DNA of 41,151 bases from JAQVWU01 sp964628455 (lineage in GTDB: Bacteria; Bacillota; Clostridia; Oscillospirales; CAG-272). The position numbers and the translations under genes are program-made. The stretch spans positions 1 to 41,151 of the forward strand of contig CAZVPD010000013.1 in the NCBI GenBank assembly GCA_964628455.1. The letters run 5' to 3'. This document shows, piece by piece, positions 25,911 to 34,176 of this stretch; within the stretch, counting starts at the first letter, position 1, and every line of letters starts with the position of its first letter. Below the pieces are notes generated by a model, which saw only the letters and a list, made by a program, of their open reading frames with translations, was not told where the DNA came from and made no database searches.

Positions 25911-26249
25911 ATGAACAACACGATTGAATACAAGGGTTATGTCGGCAGCGTGGAATGTTCCGGGGAGGACGGACTTTTTTTCGGCAGAGTCATGGGCATC
26001 CGTGCGCTGATTTCCTATGAAGGAACGACGGCACAGGAATTGGCCGATGACTTCCGGGATGCGGTCGAGAATTATCTTGCGCTTTGTGAAGCGGAGGGAA
26101 AAGAACCGGAGAAGGCGTACAAAGGCAGCTTCAACGTCCGTATTTATCCCGAACTTCACAAACAGGCGTCCCTGTTCGCGGTGACGCATGGGATCACGCT
26201 GAACAGCTTCGTCGAAAGCGCACTGAAAAATTTACTTACGGACCAATAG
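25911..26249 (+). CDS. hicB: HicB-family antitoxin-like protein
   Basis: A 112-residue protein; ATG 25911 follows GAGGT. The N-terminal half is the HicB partial RNase-H-like fold (IEYKGYVGSVECSGEDGLFFGRVMGI, ISYEGTTAQELADDFRDAVENYLALC). Residues about 80-112 form a ribbon-helix-helix or helix-turn-helix DNA-binding tail (NVRIYPELHKQASLFAVTHGITLNSFVESAL). HicB proteins neutralise HicA RNA-cleaving toxins and repress their own promoter. No hicA is beside it; solitary hicB genes are common. The dyad at 25807 could be its operator. A convergent terminator follows. Confidence 0.87.
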   Translation: MNNTIEYKGYVGSVECSGEDGLFFGRVMGIRALISYEGTTAQELADDFRDAVENYLALCEAEGKEPEKAYKGSFNVRIYPELHKQASLFAVTHGITLNSFVESALKNLLTDQ

Positions 26250-26383
26250 AGCATCGGCAGATCGCCGCGCTTTTGCGGATAGGGCGGTCATTTCCTTCGA
26301 GGGATCTTTTGTATCGTACCATGAACGCACCACGGATCTGTTCTGCAGGCTTATGAAACAGGCGCGCGTAAAACCGCATCAAA

Positions 26384-26422
26384 GAACGGCGGGTCCCCTT
26401 TGTTTCCGGGGGTCCGCCGTTC
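26384..26422. terminator. Strong bidirectional hairpin between hicB and lipoprotein 6
   Basis: GAACGGCGG and CCCC arms pair with GGGG and CCGCCGTTC around a 10-base loop. T-rich sequence follows on both strands, so it can end both converging transcripts. Confidence 0.75.
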
Positions 26423-26502
26423 TCCTGTTTTATAAAAGTTTCGCTTACTCCGCCGGATACCGCATTCGGACGGCGTCCTCCCGGCATTTAAAATAAATCC
26501 CG

Positions 26503-27984
26503 CTATTTCAGGAAGATGTCGACGATGTCGCTGTAGTGCTTTTGGGCGCGCTTTTCGTTCGCGGCGTAATAGGATTCGAAGTTCCCGTCCTGCGACATGA
26601 CGGTTTCGATGCAGAACGACATGCCCTGCCAGTTGTCGTAGATGTACCCGAAGTCGAAAACGCGGCTCTGCGTGATCATATCGAGCATTTCGACGGACTG
26701 CTCGTCGCGCGCCCCTTTGACTTTGAGCGCGATGTCGTAGTAGACGGGGATCACGGTCTTCCATGTTTCCGCGCACAGGGTCTCCGTCACGGCGCCGACC
26801 ATGTCGGTATTCGCAGCCGTCAGCGGAACACCGAGCACGGCGTGGGAACCGTCGGACATCGTGCTGTAATTCTTCTGGTTCTCGTCGAATTTGGGGTAGG
26901 GAATGATGCCGTAGTCGTGTTCGACATCCCTGAACATGCTGATCGAGGACCCGATCCCCGCGTTGGCGAACAGCGCTTTCCCGGCTTTAAACATGTCCTC
27001 TCCGAGTCCGGCCGAATACCCCCAGCGTCCCTTGTATTTGAAGTCGACGTAGGAACCCGGGCTGTCGAAGAACAGCGTGTGGAGCTTGTCGAAGATCGTG
27101 ATGATCTTCTCGGTTTTTATCGCAAGGCGGGGGATCCCTTCGGAATCCTTTTTCATCACGGGGTTATCGAAAGCCCAGAGATAGGCGTCCGCGTTGCTGT
27201 TCGGGTCCGACGAAAAACCGAAATAATCGTCGATGTCCTTCTGACTGTTGCCGTTGAGGTCGCTGTATACGCCCTGCGTCATCTCGTACAGCCTGTCCAG
27301 CGTCCAGACGCCGCTCTTTATGATCTCATACATGTCGGGAATGTTATAAGTTTCCGCCTGTACTTTGTCGTAATACATGCAGTAGGTCGAATAAAGCGCC
27401 GACAGGGCGAAGTCGCCGATGGCGAGATACGTTTTGTTGTTGACCGTCAGGTCATCGAGGGTGCTGTCCGACCACCACGGCTGTTCGAAATCGACGTATT
27501 TTATTCCCTGCCACGGCGTCAGGAGCTCTTTCTGGACGACCTGGCTGGTGGCGACCGCCTGTCCGTTGATCAGATCGAACGCGCTGTCCCCCGACAGGAC
27601 GGATTTTTCGATGAATTTGTTGTTGTTGTCGTAGGTGTCCGGAATGGTTTTCAGAGTAATATTATAGCGCTGTTCGATCAGGATGTTTCTGCCGAAAACG
27701 GCGTCGTTCAGCAGGTCGCCCGTTTCACCTTCGGAAATAATGTCTTTGTCATGCATTGCCTGTGTCACGATGCTGAACGCGGCGCCCCCGAAATCCAGTT
27801 CGTCCGTGATCCCGTCGGACACGGCGAGTCTCGCCTCCAGAACGCCTGTCGTTTCCGCCTGTTCCGTTTCGGGCGCGGCGGTCTCCGCAGACGCGTCTTT
27901 CTCTTCGGCCGCGCAGGACGGCAGCAAAACCGACAGCAGAAAAACGGTCAGAAACAATGTCTTTTTAAGTTCCATACGATCCAT
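26503..27984 (-). CDS. Solute-binding-protein-like lipoprotein 6
   Basis: A 493-residue lipoprotein from ATG 27984, or three residues shorter from ATG 27975; GGAGG lies 3 and 12 bases away respectively, so the choice is open. The frame continues upstream to 28095 through repeat DNA, without support. The signal peptide (ELKKTLFLTVFLLSVLLPSC) ends in the lipobox LPSC. The EF-hand-like loop DLNGNSQKDIDD is near residue 241, and YYDIALKVKGARDEQSVEML near residue 435 is the family hallmark. It is the last gene of the leftward run that includes the two glycosidase-like genes. It probably binds the sugars they act on. Confidence 0.82.
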   Translation of the reverse strand: MDRMELKKTLFLTVFLLSVLLPSCAAEEKDASAETAAPETEQAETTGVLEARLAVSDGITDELDFGGAAFSIVTQAMHDKDIISEGETGDLLNDAVFGRNILIEQRYNITLKTIPDTYDNNNKFIEKSVLSGDSAFDLINGQAVATSQVVQKELLTPWQGIKYVDFEQPWWSDSTLDDLTVNNKTYLAIGDFALSALYSTYCMYYDKVQAETYNIPDMYEIIKSGVWTLDRLYEMTQGVYSDLNGNSQKDIDDYFGFSSDPNSNADAYLWAFDNPVMKKDSEGIPRLAIKTEKIITIFDKLHTLFFDSPGSYVDFKYKGRWGYSAGLGEDMFKAGKALFANAGIGSSISMFRDVEHDYGIIPYPKFDENQKNYSTMSDGSHAVLGVPLTAANTDMVGAVTETLCAETWKTVIPVYYDIALKVKGARDEQSVEMLDMITQSRVFDFGYIYDNWQGMSFCIETVMSQDGNFESYYAANEKRAQKHYSDIVDIFLK

Positions 27985-28042
27985 ACCCCTCCGCGATAGT
28001 CTGAATTTATATCTCCGGTTGTTTTTGCGTGTAAACAGATGT

Positions 28043-28168
28043 GCCGCAGCACAGCTTAGCTGCAGCCGACGCACAGGGTAGCCGCAGCGCAGCATAGCCG
28101 CACAAATCCGCGGAACGCGGATTTAAAGAGCCGCGCCGCAGCGCGGGTCAGCTGCGCCGCAGCGCAGG
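28043..28168. repeat. Degenerate GCCGCAGCGCAG repeat cluster with central palindrome
   Basis: At least five imperfect copies of a GCCGCAGCGCAG-type unit occur in 125 bases at uneven spacing. They surround a perfect dyad, AAATCCGCG-gaa-CGCGGATTT (28104-28124). The cluster fills the gap between the beta-propeller gene and lipoprotein 6. The dyad could act as a processing or attenuation hairpin in the leftward transcript; it lacks a T-run. Confidence 0.7.
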
Positions 28169-28172
28169 TTTG

Positions 28173-29117
28173 TTATTCGAAATTCGCCTGCAGGTACTGC
28201 GCGAGGGGGCCGTCGTAGACCGCTTCGCACATGACGCCGAAGGACAGCTGGTTGCCCGTGAGGTAGAAAACGTGCGTTATCCCTTCGAATTCGCACAGGT
28301 CGACATCGCAGTTGTTGATGTTCATGTACGTGGGCAGCCGTGCCTCGACGTCCGCGGGCAGGCGGGTCCCGGGTTTTACGCGCCTGTCCTCTTCGGTGAA
28401 CATCAGGATCGGATTGTGAAGCCCTATCTCCCAGGTTTCGAAGTCCTTCGTGCGGTACATATACGGGGCGTAGCGCGCCAGGGGAAGCTCCTCGAGGCAG
28501 ATCATATAGTAGTATCCGCCGCAGAAGCGCAGCGCGGGACAGGCGCAGTACCTGTTTTTGGCGTAGGCGAGGTCGAAGGGCAGGGTCATCCAGCTCTGAA
28601 GGTCCTTTGATTCGGCGAAGAATTCGGTGAACGGATGGCCGATGTCGGGGTCCTCGGGCTGCCCCCACATGTTCTCTCTGCGGCCGCACTCGAAGGCCAT
28701 GACGTACCGGCCGTCGCCTTTGCAGACGGAGGTGTTCGCTATCCAGAATTTCTCCGGCAGCGTCAGGATCACCGAGTCCTTCCAGGTTATAAGGTCGTCC
28801 GAGACGTGCATATAGATGCGGTTGTCGAGCGAGGTGAACACGTAGACGGTGTCGTCTTCGCAGTAGCCGGAGCAGAAGGCCGTCCCGAAGGCGAACGGGG
28901 CCGAAAGCGTGCCGGAATCCGCGTCGCGGATATACGAGCAGAGGGATTTTTCACCCGTCGCCGGGTCGGTGTAATTCCAGTCCATCTCGACGCGCGTGAG
29001 TTTTCCCTTATAGATGAAGGGGGTCATCTCGCCGTACGGGGATACGACCCCGAGCTTTCTGAGCACCGGAGCCGCTTTCATCGTGGTGTCTTTGTTGTAG
29101 TTGATCTCTTTTGTCAT
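28173..29117 (-). CDS. Beta-propeller glycosidase-like protein (GH43/GH32-type fold)
   Basis: A 314-residue protein. ATG 29117 follows GGGAGAAG, and the longer open frame to 29189 is not supported. Repeated strand-rich blades with GKL, DDTVYVFTSLDNRIYM and SDDLITWKDSVILTL are typical of five-bladed-propeller glycosidases, where the SxDLxxW element marks a blade. NNCDVDLCEFEGITHVFYL near residue 270 is another blade with the same character. It has no signal peptide, so it works in the cytoplasm. The catalytic carboxylates cannot be fixed from sequence alone; a GH130 or non-catalytic propeller is possible. Its start lies 16 bases after the fucosidase gene ends, in the same operon. Confidence 0.65.
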   Translation of the reverse strand: MTKEINYNKDTTMKAAPVLRKLGVVSPYGEMTPFIYKGKLTRVEMDWNYTDPATGEKSLCSYIRDADSGTLSAPFAFGTAFCSGYCEDDTVYVFTSLDNRIYMHVSDDLITWKDSVILTLPEKFWIANTSVCKGDGRYVMAFECGRRENMWGQPEDPDIGHPFTEFFAESKDLQSWMTLPFDLAYAKNRYCACPALRFCGGYYYMICLEELPLARYAPYMYRTKDFETWEIGLHNPILMFTEEDRRVKPGTRLPADVEARLPTYMNINNCDVDLCEFEGITHVFYLTGNQLSFGVMCEAVYDGPLAQYLQANFE

Positions 29118-29133
29118 GTTCTTCTCCCGTCGT

Positions 29134-30090
29134 TTATTTGAATGCGCTCTCTCTAGCGAGCAGTTCGCCGAACTCGCCCATGCGCTCATACGCGATAGCA
29201 GGCAGTTCGCCGCGCGCGTTCGGGCCCATGTTGATCAGCAGGTTGCCCTGCATCGAACGGACGGCCTTGTAAAAGCCGAAGACCGTTCCGGCCGTCTTGT
29301 AGTTCGTTTCGTCCGCTTTCGTGTAGCCCCAGCAGTTGTTCCACTCGTGGCAGCATTCCCACCAGTGCCCTTTGAGGTTTTTTTCGTAATAGTCCGTGTC
29401 GGGGATGCTGCATTCTGTCGAAAGGAAATCGGTCCCCTCCCCGCGCCCGATCACGATGCCCGGCTGATAAACGTAGGTCTCTTCGCGGGACAGCCGGTCC
29501 TCCCTGCCCCCGTCGTACCACAGAAGGTCGATCTTTCCGTAGCGGGTGAGCAGTTCGGTGAGCTGTCCGCGGATGACCGCGGAGATGTAGTCCCCGATCT
29601 CCTTCGGCACGGGTTTTCCCGTGTTGCCCCCGCTGTGCCATCCGCCATAGTCCATATAGTCGCCCGCGGTCCTGAAATCGGGCGGAGAGTAGTAGAAGCC
29701 GACCTTAAGGCCGTTCTTGCGGCAGGCTTCGACATAGTCCGCGAGGAGGTCGCGCCCTCCCATGTAGTTCTTCGTGCTGAAATCCCCGAAGCGGCTGGGC
29801 CAGAGCGCGAAGCTGTCGTGGTGGCGGGTCGTCAGCACGGCGTAGCGGAAGCCCGCCGCAGCCGCGGCTTTCAGCCATTTGTCCGGGTCGTAGGCGTCGG
29901 GGTCGAAGCGCTTCGCGAGGTCGAAATACGCTTCGGGCGTGATGATCTCGGGGCTGTATGGAAAGTTCTTCATCATGCCCCATGAAATGTCGGTGTTGCC
30001 GTGCACGGAACTTATGCCCCAGTGCAGGAAAAGCCCGAGCCCGGCGTCCGGAAACCACTGCGCGTCCGGATGCGTGGTGTGTTCTTGCAT
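29134..30090 (-). CDS. Alpha-L-fucosidase-type GH29 enzyme, short form
   Basis: A 318-residue enzyme. ATG 30090 follows AGGGAGAA; a longer frame to 30156 lacks support. The GH29 signature is clear: WFPDAGLGLFLHWGISS at the start, YAVLTTRHHDSFALWPS near residue 70, KVGFYYSPPDFR, and KIDLLWYDGG with the nucleophile Asp193. LLINMGPNARGELP closes the catalytic domain. Typical GH29 enzymes exceed 430 residues because of a C-terminal beta-sandwich; here the protein ends soon after the barrel. It has no signal peptide. It removes alpha-linked fucose (or a close analogue) from imported sugars. It lies 43 bases after lipoprotein 7, which probably binds its substrate. Confidence 0.87.
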   Translation of the reverse strand: MQEHTTHPDAQWFPDAGLGLFLHWGISSVHGNTDISWGMMKNFPYSPEIITPEAYFDLAKRFDPDAYDPDKWLKAAAAAGFRYAVLTTRHHDSFALWPSRFGDFSTKNYMGGRDLLADYVEACRKNGLKVGFYYSPPDFRTAGDYMDYGGWHSGGNTGKPVPKEIGDYISAVIRGQLTELLTRYGKIDLLWYDGGREDRLSREETYVYQPGIVIGRGEGTDFLSTECSIPDTDYYEKNLKGHWWECCHEWNNCWGYTKADETNYKTAGTVFGFYKAVRSMQGNLLINMGPNARGELPAIAYERMGEFGELLARESAFK

Positions 30091-30133
30091 GGTTGTTCTC
30101 CCTGTTTTTTTATTGTGCGTCGGATTCCGGAAA

Positions 30134-31630
30134 TCAGCCGGCCGCAGTTGCGTCATAGGCGTCGAGGATGTCTTTGAGTTTTCCTTCGGCGCTTTCCCGG
30201 ATCTTCTCCCACTCGGAGGCGATGTTTTTCTTCTTGCCGATGCAGATGTCGCGCACGAGGATGTGCACGTTGCCGATGCTGAAGATGCCTGTCCAGTCGT
30301 AGATGATGTCGCTGTAGAGGATGTCGAGCATCAGTTTCGAGTTCTCGTCGCGTGCGATCTTTTCCCTGAGCGTGATGCCGGTCATCAGGGGCCCGACCTC
30401 TTTGTACGAAAGGCAGGCCATGGATTCCATGATGACGCCCGCCGCTTCGGCGTCCTGCGTGGTGACGGGGATCGCGACCCCGACGGGGCCAAACCCGCTG
30501 CCGTACGTGTAGTATTTTTCCTGATTTTCGTCCCATTTCGGGTTCGGGAGCAGGCCGTAGTCGTCCTCCATGTCGCGCAGCTGCGAGATGATGCCGTTCA
30601 TGTTGTAGGCAAGGAACAGGGCTTTGCCCGTCTTGAACTGGTAGGTCTTCTGGACCGCGTAGGAGGTGTAGCCCTTGAGCGGCTCGGTCGCGAGGGTGAC
30701 GTCCGGATCTCCGATCAGCGAGGCGACTTTTTCGATCCTCGCGACGTTGTCCTCCTCCCCGACCGTGAACACGGGGACGCCGTCCCTGACCTCGTCGTGC
30801 CGCCCGCCGACCCCGACGAAGAAGGCGGCTGCCGAGAGCTCGTCGCTCGCGACGGCGTAAAAATCCTCGACGGTCATCTTTCCGTCCCCGTCGAGGTCGG
30901 CGCTGCGGTCTTTTATAATGCTCCCGAAGAGGTCGAAGGTCCATCTGCCGTCGGCGGCCGCGGCGTAGAGGTCCTCTATGCCGTAGCTCTCGGCCGCGGT
31001 CAGGTTAAAGGCGAGTGCGCAGGGGGAATAATAATAAGCGAGTGAAAGGGGGCCCGTCTGGCACAGAAGCTTTCCGTTGTATGTCAGGTTTTCGTAGAGA
31101 TGCCGGCTCCACCAGGGGCTGTCCAGCTGCAGCGAGGGGACGGACGCCAGGTCCCGGACGAATCCCTCGGTCGCGAGCCTGTTGATGCTGTCCGCGAGGG
31201 AGGTGATCGCAAACTGCCAGCTGCAGTCGCCCGCCAGGATCGCCGCCGTCAGGTCGCCGTGAAGCTGCGAGCGGGAGGAGACGGTGTTGTATTTCTCGGA
31301 CGTATAGACGATTTTGACGTTGTACATCTCCTGAATGGTTTTGTCGCGTTCGTAAAGGGCGTCCATGACCTGTTCGCCCGTGATCTCCGCGTTCGGGACG
31401 GTCGGCTGTTCGCCGGGCACGGACTGGGCGATGATGCTGAACTCCGCGCCCCCGAAGTCCCTGTCCTTGAAGACCCCGAGGGGGTCGGTTTCGGCCGCCG
31501 TTTCCTCGCTCTCCGGAGCGGCCGCCGTGTTTTCGCTGACCGCGCCTTCGGGCGCGTCTCCGCAGGAGGCGAAGAAGAAGGCGAAAAGCAGGGATGTGAT
31601 CAGGAATGTGCCGATGGTCTTCCTATACAT
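30134..31630 (-). CDS. Solute-binding-protein-like lipoprotein 7
   Basis: A 498-residue lipoprotein from ATG 31630, 11 bases after GGAGG; an earlier ATG at 31651 precedes that site. The signal peptide (YRKTIGTFLITSLLFAFFFASC) ends in the lipobox FASC, then an Ala/Glu-rich linker. The EF-hand-like loop DLDGDGKMTVED is near residue 244. The C-terminal half contains PLMTGITLREKIARDENSKL, the degenerate form of the family hallmark. It is the first gene of the leftward operon with the fucosidase and the propeller protein. It should bind a fucose-containing or related oligosaccharide outside the cell. There is no permease gene in the window. Confidence 0.82.
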   Translation of the reverse strand: MYRKTIGTFLITSLLFAFFFASCGDAPEGAVSENTAAAPESEETAAETDPLGVFKDRDFGGAEFSIIAQSVPGEQPTVPNAEITGEQVMDALYERDKTIQEMYNVKIVYTSEKYNTVSSRSQLHGDLTAAILAGDCSWQFAITSLADSINRLATEGFVRDLASVPSLQLDSPWWSRHLYENLTYNGKLLCQTGPLSLAYYYSPCALAFNLTAAESYGIEDLYAAAADGRWTFDLFGSIIKDRSADLDGDGKMTVEDFYAVASDELSAAAFFVGVGGRHDEVRDGVPVFTVGEEDNVARIEKVASLIGDPDVTLATEPLKGYTSYAVQKTYQFKTGKALFLAYNMNGIISQLRDMEDDYGLLPNPKWDENQEKYYTYGSGFGPVGVAIPVTTQDAEAAGVIMESMACLSYKEVGPLMTGITLREKIARDENSKLMLDILYSDIIYDWTGIFSIGNVHILVRDICIGKKKNIASEWEKIRESAEGKLKDILDAYDATAAG

Positions 31631-31751
31631 AGTGATCGTATCCTCCGTCATCGGTTTGTTATAAGTCGGATGGGAGCCGACCCGAAAGGACCGGTACCCT
31701 GCGGGATATCGGGATGCAGCTGCTCTCCCGGGTAAAAAGTCTCCGGATTTT

Positions 31752-32933
31752 CTATTCCTCTTCCTCTTCTTTTTCTTTTTCTTTTTCTTTTTCTGTGCCG
31801 TCGTTGTATTTATATTCGTTTTTGCGGATCCCGGGGTATTTTTCGTTGAGCCATTTGTCGCGGAAGGGATTGACGCCTTCGGTGACTTTTTCGGGTTTGT
31901 TGGGCATCAGCCAGGATTTTTTCTTATAGAATTTGTTATGGAAGCGGTTTTCGATCCTGCCCGCCCGCTCGAGGCTGTCCATGCAGGCGCGTATGCAGCC
32001 CCTCGCGCCGCAGACGGCGAAATATCCGGTGTGGTTCATCAGGTAGCGGTAGAACTCGAGCACGCTGTTACCGGGGTTTTCCGAGAAGGTGGAGCCCCAG
32101 GTCGCCTGGGCGAGCGGGTAGCACATGCGGTAGGCTTCCTCTTCGGTCATGTCCGAGTTTTCGACGTCAAACGCCATGTTCGGAAAGGCCTTTTTATGGA
32201 AAGGCGAGATGCGGTTGTTCATGCCGTGGTGCGTGAGCGTGCACCTGCCCATCTGCACGTCCCCCCAGTAAACTTCTTTATCCCCGAGTTTTATCGTGAC
32301 GCGCCTGTCTTTGTCGCCGACGGGCGGAACGGCGTTCCCGGGGCATTCGCGGACGCAGGCGCCGCAGTGCGTGCAGACGGTGCCCGTCTCGAGGACCGGG
32401 TCGGGCTCGAGTTCGCAGTCGGTGAAGATGATCCCGATGCGCAGCCTCGGGCCGAACTTTTTATTCAGGAACACCTTCGAGTGCCCGAGTTCGCCGACCC
32501 CCGCGCCCGCTGCCATGATCCTGACGCTGACCGCGATGTCGGGCGGCAGCCGTCCGGGTTCCACGGGCTCCGCGGAACCGTTGCGTTCGGAAACGGCGGG
32601 GTAATGCGGGCAGGCTTCCCAGCCGTGGTCCTCGATAAACGCCGAAAGCGCGTAGGTCAGCCTCGGCCTGATCAGCGTGTTCAGCCTGTTGTAGGAATAA
32701 AACGTGTAGTTGTGCCAGTGTGTGCCCTCCTCGATCCCGCGGTACGAGCCGCGGGGGATGCGCATGACGACCGCGATCACGGACCTGCAGCCGGGGAAAT
32801 AGTTCTTCGGGTCGAGCAGCGGCGGCGCCCCCGCGTACCGGTCGATACTGCCGATGCCGATGTTGTCGATGCCGAGTTCCTTCGCTCTCTGTTTGATCAT
32901 TCCGGAGGTGAGCTTCATATCGGTTTCACTCAT
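31752..32933 (-). CDS. QueG-like (epoxyqueuosine reductase-related) double [4Fe-4S] protein A
   Basis: A 393-residue protein. ATG 32933 has only AAAGG directly upstream, and ATG 32918 is an alternative. The N-terminal 200 residues resemble the cobalamin-binding domain of QueG and reductive dehalogenases (GIDNIGIGSIDRYAGAPPLL, CRSVIAVVMRIP). CTHCGACVRECPGNA is a CxxCxxCxxxC cluster site, and CGARGCIRACMDSL, together with an upstream Cys, forms a second. QueG proper reduces epoxyqueuosine in tRNA, but the lack of its C-terminal repeat domain and of a Tat signal leaves the substrate open. The extreme C-terminus (EKEKEKEKEEEEE) comes from a GAAAAA repeat. It follows protein B by 8 bases. Confidence 0.75.
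   Translation of the reverse strand: MSETDMKLTSGMIKQRAKELGIDNIGIGSIDRYAGAPPLLDPKNYFPGCRSVIAVVMRIPRGSYRGIEEGTHWHNYTFYSYNRLNTLIRPRLTYALSAFIEDHGWEACPHYPAVSERNGSAEPVEPGRLPPDIAVSVRIMAAGAGVGELGHSKVFLNKKFGPRLRIGIIFTDCELEPDPVLETGTVCTHCGACVRECPGNAVPPVGDKDRRVTIKLGDKEVYWGDVQMGRCTLTHHGMNNRISPFHKKAFPNMAFDVENSDMTEEEAYRMCYPLAQATWGSTFSENPGNSVLEFYRYLMNHTGYFAVCGARGCIRACMDSLERAGRIENRFHNKFYKKKSWLMPNKPEKVTEGVNPFRDKWLNEKYPGIRKNEYKYNDGTEKEKEKEKEEEEE
31770..31793 (-). repeat. Hexanucleotide microsatellite in a coding 3' end
   Basis: Four exact copies of TTTTTC (GAAAAA on the coding strand), extended by CCTCTT-like units to 31755. It encodes Lys-Glu repeats at the C-terminus of QueG-like protein A. The unit is a multiple of three, so slippage changes length without a frameshift. 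Confidence 0.85.
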
Positions 32934-32941
32934 CCTTTCCG

Positions 32942-33802
32942 TCAGAGTTCCACGTCGACGTTGGCGCCCGACCTGTTCTTGCCCCAGGCCCTGCGCTGAC
33001 GGAATCTGTTTTCGAAAAGATTATCGATCAGCTTCTCCGATTCGAGGTGGTCCATGCAGGTGCGGTTGCACAGGGCGGGGATGCGGTCGGGTTTTGCCAG
33101 GGAGGAGAAGCGATTTCCCCGCGCGCCGTTGGGACAGACCCTGCACAGGGCGTAGTTGATCTTCGCGACTTTCATCTGTTTTCCGCAGATCTCCAGGATG
33201 TCGTATTCGTCGGCGGAGACCGCTCCGAGGGGGCAGACCTGCGCGCATTTGCCGCACCGGTCGCAGATCTCCCGTTCGAGGATCGGGTCGGCTTCGATCT
33301 CTGCGTCCGTAATGACCATATGGAACCGCTGGCGCGACCCGAATTCCTTCGTGAACACAAGGCCGTTCCACGAGATCTCGGCGAGTCCCGCGGCGACCGC
33401 CGCGTAGGTGAAATCCGGATGGACGTCCGGCGCGGCTTTTCCCGGGGCCACGGGGACGCCCTGCGGGGCGATCTCGGTCGGATTCGGAAAGACGGGGCAT
33501 CCTTCCCAGCCCTCGTTCTCCAGCACGCGGGTGACGTCGTAGCACGCGATCGCCAGAAATTCGTCTTCGAGCCAGCCCGAACCGAACATGCCGTAATCGC
33601 CGAAGTTCGACCCCTCCTCGACCCCCCTGAGCGAGCCGCGGCAGATGCGCTTGCCGATCATGATGACCGTCTTTCCCTCCGGAAAGATCGTGAACGGATT
33701 GCGGGCGGGTTCGACCCTGCCGAAGCGGTCCTTTGAGGCAAAGCCCAGAAGGTCGATGCCGTTTGCCTTCGCGTAGTCCCTGAGCGCTGTTTTCAGATCC
33801 AT
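32942..33802 (-). CDS. QueG-like double [4Fe-4S] protein B
   Basis: A 286-residue protein. ATG 33802 follows AAAGGAGA, and a strong promoter lies at 33894-33922. It is a shorter paralogue of protein A, with the same start (LRDYAKANGIDLLGFASKDR), GKRICRGSLRGVEEGSNF in place of RIPRGSYRGIEEGTHW, and the ferredoxin-like CDRCGKCAQVCPLGA. A second cluster is supplied by LCRVCPNGAR and ALCNRTCMDHL. Proteins of this group are commonly called QueG-like or 4Fe-4S ferredoxin; B12-dependent reductive chemistry is likely, but the substrate is unknown. A and B are adjacent and co-transcribed, so they may form a complex or a two-step pathway. There is no Tat signal peptide. Confidence 0.77.
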   Translation of the reverse strand: MDLKTALRDYAKANGIDLLGFASKDRFGRVEPARNPFTIFPEGKTVIMIGKRICRGSLRGVEEGSNFGDYGMFGSGWLEDEFLAIACYDVTRVLENEGWEGCPVFPNPTEIAPQGVPVAPGKAAPDVHPDFTYAAVAAGLAEISWNGLVFTKEFGSRQRFHMVITDAEIEADPILEREICDRCGKCAQVCPLGAVSADEYDILEICGKQMKVAKINYALCRVCPNGARGNRFSSLAKPDRIPALCNRTCMDHLESEKLIDNLFENRFRQRRAWGKNRSGANVDVEL

Positions 33803-33893
33803 TGCAAAATCTCCTTTATTTAAAATATGTAAGATCCATTCCGGCGGAAGCAGGCTATTCAGAATAGACAGAATACGGCCTGCCTTCAGAGCA

Positions 33894-33922
33894 AATATAA
33901 CACGGTTTCAACATATTGTCAA
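33894..33922 (-). promoter_or_regulatory. Promoter of the QueG-like pair
   Basis: On the minus strand TTGACA (33917-33922) and TATATT (33894-33899) are 17 bases apart. Between the -10 box and the gene lies an inverted repeat (GCAGGC ... GCCTGC, 33850-33885 region) that could be an operator. Confidence 0.8.
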
Positions 33923-34023
33923 TGAGGTAGGGCAAAAAAAGCGATTTTCCGCGCACGAAACCGGCCGCGCCTCCCCGGACGGGTGCGGGGTCTTCACGCA
34001 CGGCATTTTTTTGCGTTTTGCCC

Positions 34024-34052
34024 TTGACAGGGAGCGGATCCTGTGCTATACT
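34024..34052 (+). promoter_or_regulatory. Promoter of the trp operon
   Basis: TTGACA (34024-34029) and TATACT (34047-34052) with a 17-base spacer, a near-consensus sigma-A promoter. Transcription should begin near 34060, just before the T-box leader. Confidence 0.9.
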
Positions 34053-34176
34053 GATAGAAATATAATATTTTAAACCGTTGAAGCGGAGATAACGGCAGCG
34101 ATGTCCTTACAGAGAGTCCGGGGTGCTGAGAACCGGGCGGGAAACAGGTTGTCAAATGGACCGCCGAGGGTGCAGT

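Noticed and set aside
26536..27999. A 487-codon plus-strand frame across lipoprotein 6
   Set aside because: It is the antisense of a well-supported lipoprotein and has no protein-like pattern.
28043..28168. Possible CRISPR array
   Set aside because: Units are imperfect and unevenly spaced, with no spacers of constant length and no cas genes.
31752..33802. Respiratory reductive dehalogenase genes
   Set aside because: The cysteine clusters fit, but there is no Tat signal peptide and no membrane-anchor gene beside them.
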